From positions 1-37,445 of the forward strand of contig CAMWJV010000019.1 in NCBI GenBank assembly GCA_947174665.1: 37,445 nt of DNA, in the 5' to 3' direction. Origin of the DNA: an uncultured Lachnospiraceae bacterium. GTDB lineage: Bacteria; Bacillota; Clostridia; Lachnospirales; Lachnospiraceae. The position numbers were made by a program, and so were the translations under genes. Under the pieces are notes generated by a model that worked only from the letters and a program-made list of their open reading frames with translations, did no database searches and had not been told where the DNA came from. Of this stretch, positions 16,012-25,139 are shown one piece after another. The number at the start of each line of letters is the position of its first letter. The first letter of the stretch is position 1.

Positions 16012-17700
16012 ATGGACAAAGAGAAACAATTTCCCGATTTTAAAACGTTGTGCGATATAGCGAAATTATATGCATCCTGCATGAATGATTATCTCTATGT
16101 ACTTGACCTGACTCAGGATGTCTACTTCATTACGGAGAATGCTCTGAAGCGCTTTGCACTGCCGGACAGCATGTTCAGTGACACCCGGAACAATTTCCGC
16201 GACGTTGTCCACCCTGATGACTATGATATGCTGATAGCGGATCTGGATGAGATCAGTTCCGGCAAAAAAGATGAACACAATCTGAAGTACCGCTGGATCG
16301 GTCTGGACGGTTACTTTGTCTGGATCAACTGCAGAGGACAGCTTCTGCGCACGGCTGAGGGCACTCCGCACCTGATGGTCGGCTGCATCAATGAGATCGG
16401 AAACAGCCAGACGGCGGCGGATAACATCAGCGGCCTTCTGGGCGAATCCTCACTCCATGAACGTGTCAGACAGATGATGCCATCTCTGCGGAACGCCATG
16501 TTCATGAGACTGGGCATCGATGATTTCAAGATTGTCAATGAAAGACACGGCTCTGACTACGGCGATTTTGTGCTGCGGGAGGTGGCGGACTGCATACAGC
16601 GCACCCTTGGCCCCCGGCAGTATGTTTACAGAATTGTCTCTGATGAATTTATGGTACTGGATCTGAACGATTCAAATTACAACGAAATGAACCGCCTTTA
16701 CCACCGCATCCGCACTGAGGTGGATTCCCTTGTGGCCCGGGAAAACTACAAGGCAATTTATACGATTTCCGCCGGTCTCGTCCCTCTGGCGAACCTGGAA
16801 AACAAGCAATACGATTACACCAGTTACAGCGAAGCCATGAAGCTTTCCGAGTTTGCCATGTCCCAGGCTAAAGCCCGGGGCCGGAACCAACTGTATTCCT
16901 TCCGTCGGGAAGACTACTCCGCTTTCCTTCGCAGACGATATCTGAACAGCTGTCTGAGCCAGGCTGTGTCGGATAATTTCAATGGCTTCGAGCTGAACTT
17001 CCAGCCTCTGGTTGCGACGAACGGGGAACTCTTATACGCTGCAGAGGCGCTCCTCCGCTTCCGCACCCGGGCCGACGAGCTGATCTCGCCGGTGGAGTTC
17101 ATTCCTCTCCTGGAGGAAAGCAGCCTGATCATTCCGGTAGGCAGATGGATCATTCGCAACGCTTTGACCTTTTGTAAAAAAATGCGGGAAAGACATCCCG
17201 ATTTCCGCGTGTCCATCAATCTGTCCTACATCCAGCTTCTGAAGACGTCTCTGTTTGATGACATAAAGAACGCACTGGATGAACTGCAGCTTCCGCCCGA
17301 CTGCCTTATCACAGAGTTGACGGAAAGCGGTCATCTTGAGGACAGCGCCGCCGTCAGAAGCGTATGGTCCAAGCTTAAAGGTATCGGTGTGGGAATTGCC
17401 CTGGATGACTTCGGCAAGGGATATTCCAACCTGACCAATATCGGTAACTTGCGCCCCAGCATCATAAAGATCGACCGCAGCTTCACCTTAAAGGCGCTGG
17501 AAAATTCCTATGAATTTGATCTGCTGCTCCATATTATCAAAATGGTTCACAGCCTGGGCCTGGGTCTGGTGGTGGAGGGAATCGAAACCTCGGACGAGCT
17601 GGCGCGGATTACTCTTCTTGAGCCTGATTACATCCAGGGATATTATTACAGCAAGCCCTGCACACAAAATGAGTTTATGAATAAGTTCAAGGGGAAATAG
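16012..17700 (+). CDS. PAS - degenerate GGDEF - EAL protein, probable c-di-GMP phosphodiesterase
   Basis: This cytoplasmic signalling protein probably hydrolyses cyclic di-GMP. It has an N-terminal PAS-like fold (about 25-130, with HPDDYDMLIADL and RWIGLDGYFVWINCRG). A GGDEF domain (about 155-295) follows in which the active-site loop reads VSDEF instead of GGDEF, so cyclase activity is doubtful. The EAL domain (about 315-562) keeps its metal and catalytic residues: Glu345 (EALLRF), Asn403, Glu435 (ELTES), Asp465-Asp466 (LDDFGKGYS), Lys486, Glu522 (VEGIET) and Gln542 (QGYYY). The ATG at 16012 has AAGGAAGG upstream. It ends one base before the convergent DUF2264 gene. Confidence 0.92.
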   Translation: MDKEKQFPDFKTLCDIAKLYASCMNDYLYVLDLTQDVYFITENALKRFALPDSMFSDTRNNFRDVVHPDDYDMLIADLDEISSGKKDEHNLKYRWIGLDGYFVWINCRGQLLRTAEGTPHLMVGCINEIGNSQTAADNISGLLGESSLHERVRQMMPSLRNAMFMRLGIDDFKIVNERHGSDYGDFVLREVADCIQRTLGPRQYVYRIVSDEFMVLDLNDSNYNEMNRLYHRIRTEVDSLVARENYKAIYTISAGLVPLANLENKQYDYTSYSEAMKLSEFAMSQAKARGRNQLYSFRREDYSAFLRRRYLNSCLSQAVSDNFNGFELNFQPLVATNGELLYAAEALLRFRTRADELISPVEFIPLLEESSLIIPVGRWIIRNALTFCKKMRERHPDFRVSINLSYIQLLKTSLFDDIKNALDELQLPPDCLITELTESGHLEDSAAVRSVWSKLKGIGVGIALDDFGKGYSNLTNIGNLRPSIIKIDRSFTLKALENSYEFDLLLHIIKMVHSLGLGLVVEGIETSDELARITLLEPDYIQGYYYSKPCTQNEFMNKFKGK

Positions 17701-17701
17701 A

Positions 17702-19783
17702 TTACAGCATCAGCTTTCCCTCTATTCCCTCGAATTCAATATGCTTCTCGCTGCCGTCTTTCAGCCTTATGATGACAGGGCCATAGCCCCCGCACCACTC
17801 CGGGTCTGCATAGACCAGTTCCTCTATGGGAAACAGCTCATCCTCCTCAAAATCCAGGTGGCTCTCTTTGGTGAGCACCTGGGAGATCAGGATGTAGGGC
17901 TCGTAGCCATACTGCTTTTTTCTGGCCGTTTCGGCATAGAGGACAACGGATTTTTCAGAATCCGGATTTGTTCCGGTACTGCGCAGCAGCTTCAGGTCTT
18001 TCCAGCCGCCGTAATAGATGGTCATGGCCATCTGCTTTTCATTACCCTGGGAATCTCTCCCTTTCAAAATAATCGCCTTACCGCCTCTGCGTGTCTTCTC
18101 GATCACTTCCGTCCCGTTGTCCGGAAATCCATAGGAACCGAGAGTCAGTTCCACAGGGCATCTGTGCAGCCGCAGCTTGTCAACCCTTAAAATACCGCAT
18201 GGAACCGCAAAATCCGCCAGATTGATTGCCTGAATCCAGTGGCATTCCGTATCCAGACGATAATCAAAAAACTGCCTGCGATACAGAACTTCTTTTTCTT
18301 CCCCGTGCCAGAAAGTCACGTTTGCCCGGGATACCTTCCCTGTAGTACTGTCCAATAAAACGTACTGCTGCGCCTCCACCGGACACGCCTGTCCGCCCTC
18401 CTCAGCAGGGTGCGGAACGGATTCCCATGGATATTTTGTATTATAACAGAGCTTTGAATAATTCCACATGCCATGGATATCACCTGCATTTTTAACCACC
18501 TTGCCCGTCCTCAGGATTGTCTCGCCATTGGCCTCATGGTTGGAAAAACAGAGCGCAGGTCCGTTTAAGGCAGTCACCTTCACCTGATCTTTCTTTAACT
18601 CGTCCCAGGTTCCGTTGTTTTCTTTAGCTGTCCAAAAAGGATGCTCCGCCGGCAAATGCAGGCACAGAAATGCCTTGCCCAGCCAGAAGGGCGATTCCGC
18701 GCAGGAATAGCCCTGTACCAGCGGCGAAAACTGCCCGTAAAAGCCCAGAGTCGGAATACCTTCCCACAGGAAATCCTCCCTCCCCAGAAACTGCATCAGA
18801 GAGCCGGAGGAAATACGCCTTGCAAGTCCGGGATCCCCCTTGCCGTCCCGCAGCAGCATGTTGCCGTCAAAAGCGCTGGTAGCGGCGTTGCGGTATATAT
18901 TGCTCCTGCCCCACATATTCGTCCAGCCATCCCTGTCAAAGAAATCCCCATAAGTCTCCATGAGCCTGTTGGAGTGCTCCTCCAACTGCTTTGCCAGGTA
19001 AGGTGCATTCTCATAGCCATACCAGAGGTTCCAGATGGGCGCATACACATTGAAAGCCCAGCAGGAATAATAATCAAAGGAATGTCCATCCCGATACCAG
19101 CCGTCTCCCGCATAATAATTCAAAATCGCCTGGGCGTGATCCAGCATCACATCCTTTTGAATGGGATATCCTTCCATATGCAGGAATGCCATGTCCAGCA
19201 TATTGAACAGCCTCCAGTTCTGGGGCACCGTGTTCTCATGGGCATAGGACTCCAGAAAGTCCGCTATGACATCCTTCTCCTCCCTGGTGTATGTGTCCCA
19301 TATCTGTTCTCTGCTGACCCAAAGGCAGATGACCAGCGCACAGGTCTCCACTGTCTGCTGAAAAGCCCGGAAGGGGTCGGCATGACCGGTGATTTCCTGC
19401 TGATCCTCATAGGTTCCGATATAAAGTGCATCCCCCTTTGTACAGCAGCGGAGTACCTGATTCCTATAATATTTCGCCATAGGATAACCACAGATTTCCA
19501 GCTCCGGAATGTTCTGTATCATAGGCGCCGCAATAAAAAAGGATCGGGTCAGCCCTTCAAAAACCTCCGCAAGCCTCTGAGTATGCTGTGCTTCCTCCGA
19601 GTCCCGCAGATGCGGGTAGGTAATCTCTGTTTCCTTCCTTGGCATCACAACAGGATTCTCAAAATCGTCAATGTGCCGGAAAATTCCCTCCAGCATATAT
19701 TTCCCGGCTTCCAGCCAGCTCTCTCTGGTCAGCCCGGTGCAGGGGCTCAAATCATAATCCAAAGACTTCGGTTCAAATTTCAT
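17702..19783 (-). CDS. DUF2264-family protein, putative glycoside-active enzyme
   Basis: This 693-residue protein has no signal peptide. The N-terminal half looks like an alpha/alpha-barrel of the DUF2264 family. Features include SWLEAGKYMLEGIF, NWRLFNMLDMAFLHMEGYP, DGWYRDGHSFDYYSCWAFN and WGRSNIYRNAATSAFDGN, which are rich in aromatic and acidic residues as in sugar-binding clefts. The C-terminal part (about 400-690) looks like a beta-sandwich. From general knowledge some DUF2264 proteins are reported as glycoside hydrolases acting on uronic acids, but I cannot assign a substrate here. The ATG at 19783 has a perfect GGAGG site. The gene lies downstream of an ABC exporter pair on the same strand, separated by a hairpin-forming spacer. 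Confidence 0.78.
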   Translation of the reverse strand: MKFEPKSLDYDLSPCTGLTRESWLEAGKYMLEGIFRHIDDFENPVVMPRKETEITYPHLRDSEEAQHTQRLAEVFEGLTRSFFIAAPMIQNIPELEICGYPMAKYYRNQVLRCCTKGDALYIGTYEDQQEITGHADPFRAFQQTVETCALVICLWVSREQIWDTYTREEKDVIADFLESYAHENTVPQNWRLFNMLDMAFLHMEGYPIQKDVMLDHAQAILNYYAGDGWYRDGHSFDYYSCWAFNVYAPIWNLWYGYENAPYLAKQLEEHSNRLMETYGDFFDRDGWTNMWGRSNIYRNAATSAFDGNMLLRDGKGDPGLARRISSGSLMQFLGREDFLWEGIPTLGFYGQFSPLVQGYSCAESPFWLGKAFLCLHLPAEHPFWTAKENNGTWDELKKDQVKVTALNGPALCFSNHEANGETILRTGKVVKNAGDIHGMWNYSKLCYNTKYPWESVPHPAEEGGQACPVEAQQYVLLDSTTGKVSRANVTFWHGEEKEVLYRRQFFDYRLDTECHWIQAINLADFAVPCGILRVDKLRLHRCPVELTLGSYGFPDNGTEVIEKTRRGGKAIILKGRDSQGNEKQMAMTIYYGGWKDLKLLRSTGTNPDSEKSVVLYAETARKKQYGYEPYILISQVLTKESHLDFEEDELFPIEELVYADPEWCGGYGPVIIRLKDGSEKHIEFEGIEGKLML

Positions 19784-19802
19784 GACTTTCCTCCTTTTTA
19801 TC

Positions 19803-19879
19803 ACAGTCTAACCGTACAGTAAGCTAAGCCATTCCTGCTTTCAGCCGCCTGCCGGACAAGGAATTACTGAAAAGACTGT
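19803..19879 (-). other. Nested inverted repeats between ABC exporter and DUF2264 genes
   Basis: ACAGTCT (19803-19809) pairs with AGACTGT (19873-19879). Inside it CAGTAA (19817-19822) pairs with TTACTG (19864-19869), and ATTCC (19831-19835) with the overlapping GGAAT (19860-19864). It could fold into a long interrupted hairpin in the leader of the DUF2264 mRNA. It has no T tract, so it is not a classic terminator. Confidence 0.35.
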
Positions 19880-19891
19880 AAAACTGAATTC

Positions 19892-21673
19892 TTAAGCAAT
19901 GTCCTCCATCTGTGCCGTGTACAGATGGTAATAATATCCTCCCTTTGCCATCAGTTCCTCATGAGTGCCGCTCTCCAGAATGCCGCCCTGGTCCACATAC
20001 ATAATTTTATCACAGTTCTTTATGGTAGAAAGTCTGTGGGCTATGATAAAGGATGTACGCCCCTGAAGCATGGCATTCAATCCCTGCTGCAGGGCCCTTT
20101 CCGTCTGCACGTCAATACTGGATGTGGCCTCATCCAAAACCAGAATGGAAGGGTCGGAGAGCAGCGTCCTGGCAAATGAGATCAACTGCTTCTGCCCCTG
20201 AGAGAGCAGGGACCCCCGCTCTTTCACCTCTGTCTGATATCCCTCCTGAAACCTGCGGATAAATTCGTCCGCACATACCGTCTCGCTGGCTTTTACAATT
20301 TCCTCCGGTGTGGCATCCAGTTTACCGTAACGGATATTGTCTTCAATGGTTCCCGAAAAGATAAAGCTGTCCTGAAGCATGATCCCCATCTGAGACCGCA
20401 GGGAGTGCAGTGTCACTTTTGAAATGTCCTGCCCGTCGATGAGCACCCGCCCGCTGTTCACATTGTAGAATCTGGAGATCAGGTTCACGATAGTACTCTT
20501 TCCTGCGCCGGTAGGCCCCACCAAAGCCACACTCTCGCCGGGCTTCACGGTGAAGGACAGATTATTCAGAACCTCCTTGTCAGCCTCGTATCCGAAGGTC
20601 ACGTTCTCAAAGGTCACTTCTCCCCTGATTGCGGGCATTTCCATGGCATCCTCCGCGTCGTCAACCACCACAGGCTCATCCAGCGTCTCAAAAATACGCT
20701 CCAGATATGCGATGTTGTTGATAAAGTTGTTAAAAATATTTCCTAGGTTCATAATCGGCTGCCAGAATCTGGAGGCATATGAGGAAATCGCCACAATCAC
20801 CCCCAGACTGGTATTCCCCTGTCCGAAGATGACCAGGCCAAAGATAAAGATTGCCGCTCTTACCCAGACGGAGATATTGTCAATACCCGGCCACACCAGG
20901 TTACTGTACTTTACCGCATTCATCCAGGCCCTCCGGCATCTGTCCGACAACAGTGCAAAGGTCTCTGCGTTTTCCTGCTCTCTGGCAAAAATCTGTGTAA
21001 TCTTTGCACCAACAATATTTTCCTGAAGATATGCATTCAGGTTGGAATTCTTGTTGGAAACCTGCTGCCATGCCTTGCGCTGCCTGCGCTTTATCCAGAA
21101 CAGGAACACCATGAGTACGGGAACACCCGCCAGTACCACCAGGGAGAGCTTAACATCCACACAGAACATAAATACCACAATAAAGATCAGGTTTAATATT
21201 TCCAGCACGACATTGATCAGTCCGTTGGAAAGCATATCCGAGACGGAGTTTACGTAGTTGACCACGCGAATCAGTATCTTTCCGTGAGGTCTGTCATCGT
21301 AATACTGGAAGGGCAGCTTCTGCAAATGGGCAAAAAGATCCTTTCTGATGTCATATATAATGCTCTGGCTCACATTTACCATGATACGTGAGCGGGTGGT
21401 GGTAAAAATCACACTGATCATATAAGTAAGGATCAATACCCCCACCAGAATAAAGAGCATTCTTGTATCCTCATCCGGAATCGCCTCATCCAGTGCGCGC
21501 TGTGTCAGCATTGGGCCAAACAGTGCCGTAATGCCGCCCATAGCACTCAGCGCAAGAGCCAATATCATTTTATTCAGATATTTTTTTATATAGACAGAAG
21601 CGCGGAGCAGGTGGTGGAAGTCAAAGGGTGTCTCCAGTACTTCATCTTCCCTGTATGTATTCCTTCTTGCCAT
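19892..21673 (-). CDS. ABC exporter, half-transporter with the catalytic Glu (subunit 2)
   Basis: This is one half of a probable heterodimeric type IV ABC exporter for drugs, lipids or peptides. An N-terminal six-helix membrane domain (about 35-320) precedes the nucleotide-binding domain. It has Walker A GPTGAGKST (Lys392), the signature LSQGQ in place of LSGGQ (490-494), Walker B ILVLDEATSS with Glu515, and His546 in the H-loop (IIAHRLST). A non-canonical signature paired with an intact Walker B and His matches the TM288/BmrD-type partner. The start has GGGGGAGGAG upstream and lies two bases after the partner gene. Confidence 0.93.
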   Translation of the reverse strand: MARRNTYREDEVLETPFDFHHLLRASVYIKKYLNKMILALALSAMGGITALFGPMLTQRALDEAIPDEDTRMLFILVGVLILTYMISVIFTTTRSRIMVNVSQSIIYDIRKDLFAHLQKLPFQYYDDRPHGKILIRVVNYVNSVSDMLSNGLINVVLEILNLIFIVVFMFCVDVKLSLVVLAGVPVLMVFLFWIKRRQRKAWQQVSNKNSNLNAYLQENIVGAKITQIFAREQENAETFALLSDRCRRAWMNAVKYSNLVWPGIDNISVWVRAAIFIFGLVIFGQGNTSLGVIVAISSYASRFWQPIMNLGNIFNNFINNIAYLERIFETLDEPVVVDDAEDAMEMPAIRGEVTFENVTFGYEADKEVLNNLSFTVKPGESVALVGPTGAGKSTIVNLISRFYNVNSGRVLIDGQDISKVTLHSLRSQMGIMLQDSFIFSGTIEDNIRYGKLDATPEEIVKASETVCADEFIRRFQEGYQTEVKERGSLLSQGQKQLISFARTLLSDPSILVLDEATSSIDVQTERALQQGLNAMLQGRTSFIIAHRLSTIKNCDKIMYVDQGGILESGTHEELMAKGGYYYHLYTAQMEDIA

Positions 21674-21675
21674 GT

Positions 21676-23499
21676 TTACTCCTCCCCCGTCTGCAGCTTG
21701 ACCAGACTGTAATAATATCCCTTTTTCGCCACCAGTTCCTCATGGGTGCCACTCTCCGTAATACGTCCGTCCTGCAGCACAAGTATTTTGTCTGCGGATT
21801 TGGTGGTGGATATTCTCTGGGCGATGATAATCTTGGTACAGGGAAAATCCAGTTCCTTCAGACTGTGCTGTATCTGCTTTTCCGTCTCCATATCCACCGC
21901 TGAGGTGGTGTCGTCCAAAATCAGAATGGCAGGCTTTACCGCCAGGGCCCTGGCCAGAGAAATTCTCTGTTTCTGTCCGCCGGACAGCCCCACGCCGCGC
22001 TCACCCACGATAGTATCATAGCCCTCGGGCATCTTTGCAATGAAGTCCGATGCCGCCGAATACCTGGCAAACTTTACCACCTCTTCCTGTTTGATGTGTG
22101 TGTCGCCGTAGGCAATGTTGCCGTCGATGGTGTCGGAGTACAACAGCACATCCTGAGTGGCAAGACCGATATTTTTTCTCAGCTGTGTCAGCTTCATATC
22201 CTGCACATTAATGCCGTCCACCAGCACCTCGCCCTCCGTCGGCTCATAAAACCGGGGAATCAACTGAATCAGAGAAGTCTTACCGCAGCCTGTCTCCCCC
22301 ATGATCGCCACCGTCTCGCCGGGCTGAATATCAAAAGATACGTTGTGGAGCACGGGCAGATTGCCGTCAGCATACTGAAAGCTGACGTTTTTGAATTCCA
22401 CCCTGCCCTCAAAGCGCTCCTTTCTGTCAACAGCATCCGGTTTATCCACAATCTCCGGTTCGGAATAATAAACTTCCATGACCTTATCCGCCGCTGCCGA
22501 AAATCGCTGGAACTCGTTCATGATATTGCCCAGCTGGCGCATGGGGTTTGCGATGGCCCATATCAGGCCGGAAAACGCCACGTACTCGCCCATGGTAATC
22601 TGATCATTGATGATAAAGACGCCGCCTACCGCCAGCAGCACCACAGGCATCAGGTTTGCAAAGGACTCTACATAAGGATAATAGGTCAGCCAGGTCATCG
22701 CCGTTCTCTTGTTGGTCTGTGAATACTCCGTGTTGCAGCGGTCAAACTGTTCCATCTCGTATTCTTCCCTTGCAAAAGCCTTTACCACACGGTTTCCTGA
22801 AATATTTTCCTGGGCCGCCGTATTCATCTGGGCAAGCTTCTCCCGCAGCGCCTTATGCCTGGGTGCCACCTTGTTCTTGAACAGGACGATGATCATGAAA
22901 ATAAAGGGCGAAATAGCCAGCAGACAGAGCGCCAGCCGCCAGTCCATGTAAAGGAAATAAACCGCTGTGGCACATACCAGCGCAAGAGACTCCGCGATGG
23001 TGCGGATAACCCAGGCAATCATATGACGCACCGCATCCAGGTCTCCTGTCAGCCTTGTCATCAGATCGCCTGTCCGAAAAGTGCTGTAAAACTTCATATC
23101 CTGGTGCTCTATCTTTTCAAAAAGATAGGTTCTGATGCGATAAAGCGCCTTCTGAGACACATGTTCCACGCTCATGCAGGTCAGATAAACGATCAGCGTC
23201 CTTAAAAATGTCAGCGCCACCATAGCGATGATCATCTGATAAAAAAGCGTGCGCTTATTCACCAGATTCGCAGCCGCGTCTTCTCCCGTCAGGAACAGAT
23301 CGATCAGATTCTGCGTGACAAAGGGAACTATCAGCTGCATCACGCTGTATACCACCACTCCCAGAATCGCGGCAATGTACAGGACTCTGTACCCCTTCAT
23401 GTTTTCCCAGAGCCATCCCATTTTTGATTTCCGTGTCTTTTTAACATTTTCTCCCATCTGTGCCCGTCTCCCTAAAGCCGAAAGGGCAGGAATCGACAT
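21676..23499 (-). CDS. ABC exporter, half-transporter with the degenerate site (subunit 1)
   Basis: This is the partner half-transporter, encoded first. A six-helix membrane domain (about 37-325) is followed by a nucleotide-binding domain with Walker A GETGCGKTS (Lys407) and a canonical signature LSGGQ (505-509). The Walker B end is LDD, with Asp530 replacing the catalytic Glu, and the H-loop reads AQR with Gln561 replacing His. This pairing of defects is what is seen in the TM287/BmrC-type member of heterodimeric exporters, where one ATP site is non-hydrolytic. The ATG at 23499 has GGGGAGG five bases upstream. The gene has its own promoter at 23535-23563. The substrate is unknown. Confidence 0.93.
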   Translation of the reverse strand: MSIPALSALGRRAQMGENVKKTRKSKMGWLWENMKGYRVLYIAAILGVVVYSVMQLIVPFVTQNLIDLFLTGEDAAANLVNKRTLFYQMIIAMVALTFLRTLIVYLTCMSVEHVSQKALYRIRTYLFEKIEHQDMKFYSTFRTGDLMTRLTGDLDAVRHMIAWVIRTIAESLALVCATAVYFLYMDWRLALCLLAISPFIFMIIVLFKNKVAPRHKALREKLAQMNTAAQENISGNRVVKAFAREEYEMEQFDRCNTEYSQTNKRTAMTWLTYYPYVESFANLMPVVLLAVGGVFIINDQITMGEYVAFSGLIWAIANPMRQLGNIMNEFQRFSAAADKVMEVYYSEPEIVDKPDAVDRKERFEGRVEFKNVSFQYADGNLPVLHNVSFDIQPGETVAIMGETGCGKTSLIQLIPRFYEPTEGEVLVDGINVQDMKLTQLRKNIGLATQDVLLYSDTIDGNIAYGDTHIKQEEVVKFARYSAASDFIAKMPEGYDTIVGERGVGLSGGQKQRISLARALAVKPAILILDDTTSAVDMETEKQIQHSLKELDFPCTKIIIAQRISTTKSADKILVLQDGRITESGTHEELVAKKGYYYSLVKLQTGEE

Positions 23500-23534
23500 C
23501 CGTCCTCCCCATCGGCTTTTGTGTTTTGTCCCTC

Positions 23535-23563
23535 ATTCTAGCCCTGTCAGGGCAGGGTGTAAA
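23535..23563 (-). promoter_or_regulatory. ABC exporter promoter with palindrome in the spacer
   Basis: On the minus strand TTTACA (23558-23563) and TAGAAT (23535-23540) are separated by 17 bases. The spacer contains a 13-bp palindrome, GCCCTG-N-CAGGGC (23541-23553), abutting the -10 element. A dyad in this position is typical of an operator for a drug-responsive regulator, but no regulator gene is adjacent. Confidence 0.55.
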
Positions 23564-23612
23564 TGTATAAAATTGCAGTTTCCATGTTTTATTTTGCAGC
23601 GGCTTCTACAGT

Positions 23613-24971
23613 TTAGTCCGCGTACTTCATCAGGCCTGTGACAATATCAGGATATAGGAACCGTCCGCTCCGCCTGTAATACAGCCCAAAGTTTTCACCG
23701 GTTCCGGTAAACGCATTGTTGTCCCACCAAAAACAGCTCATGCCTCTGGCCCTTGCCGCCGCGATATAATAGGTGGCATAATCAATGCGGGCCTGTGTAT
23801 TCTGCCCCTTGTCTCTGGCACCAAACTCTCCGATGACGACAGGAATGCCGTTGCTGATAAACTTCTTGTAAAGTCTGTCCATAAAGCTTTTTATGTCCGA
23901 CACGGAGCCTGCACTGTCTGAGTCGAACTCCGATTTGCTGCCGCTCTCCCCGTCAGCCTGCAGAGCAAAGTTGTAGGGGGTATATGCATGTACGGAGACA
24001 ATCAGCCTGTTCTCTACGCCCTCTGCATCCGTGGGCAGCATAAAGCCATCGTTCAAAGCCCCATCCGGGGAAGCGTCATAACCCGGTATCATCAGATAGC
24101 GGTTCAGATTGCTGCCGCCGCCGACACGAACAGTATTTACAAATTCCTGGTTGATTTCATTGATGCAGGAGATTGCATCCTTACATTCCTCCGCACCGGC
24201 GTTAATCCACCACTCATACTGGGAACCCACCAGCCTGGGTTCGTTCATGCACTCAAAGATCAGGTGCTCATCATAGTCTCCAAAGCGCTGGCAGAGCTGC
24301 TCCCATATGGTGGTAACATACTTTACGGACTGCTCCAGATGGGCGCTGTCAGGATACATAAAGCTCTCGCTGTTGTCATGGTGAATATTCAGAATGACAT
24401 ACATCCCATTGTCATAGACATAATCCACCACCTCCTGCACCCGGTCCAGCCAGGCTTCGGAAATCCGGTAATCCTCATCCACATGGTTGTGCCAGCTCAC
24501 CGGCACGCGCACACTGTTAAATCCTGCCTCTTTGAGATCATCAATCATATCTTTTGTGGTCATAACACCGCACCAGGCAGTCTCAAGATCCATCTCGTTG
24601 CCCTGCCCGCTGTCATTTATGGCGTCAAAGGTATTGCCCAGATTCCAGCCGATCTTCATATCCCGCACAAACCGGAACGCCTCCGTATCCGGCACCTCAG
24701 AGGGCTCGATGCTCACTTCCGGAATCTGAAGTGCCGTTTCCTCCTGGGATGAATCCGTCTGGCCTCCGGCATCGCCAGAACTTCCCTGTGCTTCCTCTCC
24801 TCCGTTCCTGTCGGATCCGTTCTCCGGTTCCGGAGTCTGTCCGCCAAGGTCATCCGTGACCTGGTCATCCGTGGCCTGACTGTCTTTGTTCTGACCGCCG
24901 CAGGCAGTAAAAGTTCCCGTCAGCAACGCCGCACACAATAATACAGTTATAAATCTTTTAATGTTTTTCAT
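23613..24971 (-). CDS. Secreted GH5-family endoglucanase lipoprotein
   Basis: This is a cell-surface enzyme that cuts beta-1,4-glucans or related plant polysaccharides. The signal peptide ends at a lipobox (FTAC) with Cys24. A Gly/Glu/Asp/Ser-rich linker (about 25-90) leads to a GH5 TIM barrel (about 95-452). GH5_4-like motifs are MKIGWNLGNTFDAI, FNSVRVPVSWHNH and ILNIHHDN. The acid/base is Glu244 in FECMNEPR and the nucleophile is Glu382 in VVIGEFGARDKG. GGAGG lies eight bases before the ATG, with a TATAAT (24996-25001) close upstream. No cellulosome dockerin is visible. The gene is divergent from a soluble chemoreceptor. Confidence 0.92.
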   Translation of the reverse strand: MKNIKRFITVLLCAALLTGTFTACGGQNKDSQATDDQVTDDLGGQTPEPENGSDRNGGEEAQGSSGDAGGQTDSSQEETALQIPEVSIEPSEVPDTEAFRFVRDMKIGWNLGNTFDAINDSGQGNEMDLETAWCGVMTTKDMIDDLKEAGFNSVRVPVSWHNHVDEDYRISEAWLDRVQEVVDYVYDNGMYVILNIHHDNSESFMYPDSAHLEQSVKYVTTIWEQLCQRFGDYDEHLIFECMNEPRLVGSQYEWWINAGAEECKDAISCINEINQEFVNTVRVGGGSNLNRYLMIPGYDASPDGALNDGFMLPTDAEGVENRLIVSVHAYTPYNFALQADGESGSKSEFDSDSAGSVSDIKSFMDRLYKKFISNGIPVVIGEFGARDKGQNTQARIDYATYYIAAARARGMSCFWWDNNAFTGTGENFGLYYRRSGRFLYPDIVTGLMKYAD

Positions 24972-24995
24972 TGAACCTTCCTCCTATGCTGCTTT

Positions 24996-25064
24996 ATTAT
25001 ACAAGCTTGCCGGAAGAAAATAAATAGGAAAATAGATGCTTTTTATATGTAAATATGATATAAT
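24996..25064. promoter_or_regulatory. Divergent -10 elements of cellulase and CZB receptor genes
   Basis: A TATAAT at 24996-25001 reads on the minus strand towards the cellulase, and another at 25059-25064 reads on the plus strand towards the chemoreceptor. Neither has a good -35 box, which suggests activator-dependent or weak promoters. The chemoreceptor leader contains a small hairpin, GTTGC-GGA-GCAAC (25105-25117). Confidence 0.4.
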
Positions 25065-25139
25065 AATCGCAAAAGCGCGGGCTTGCGGGTTTAGATGACT
25101 CACGGTTGCGGAGCAACAGACCAGAAAAGAGGGTTACAT

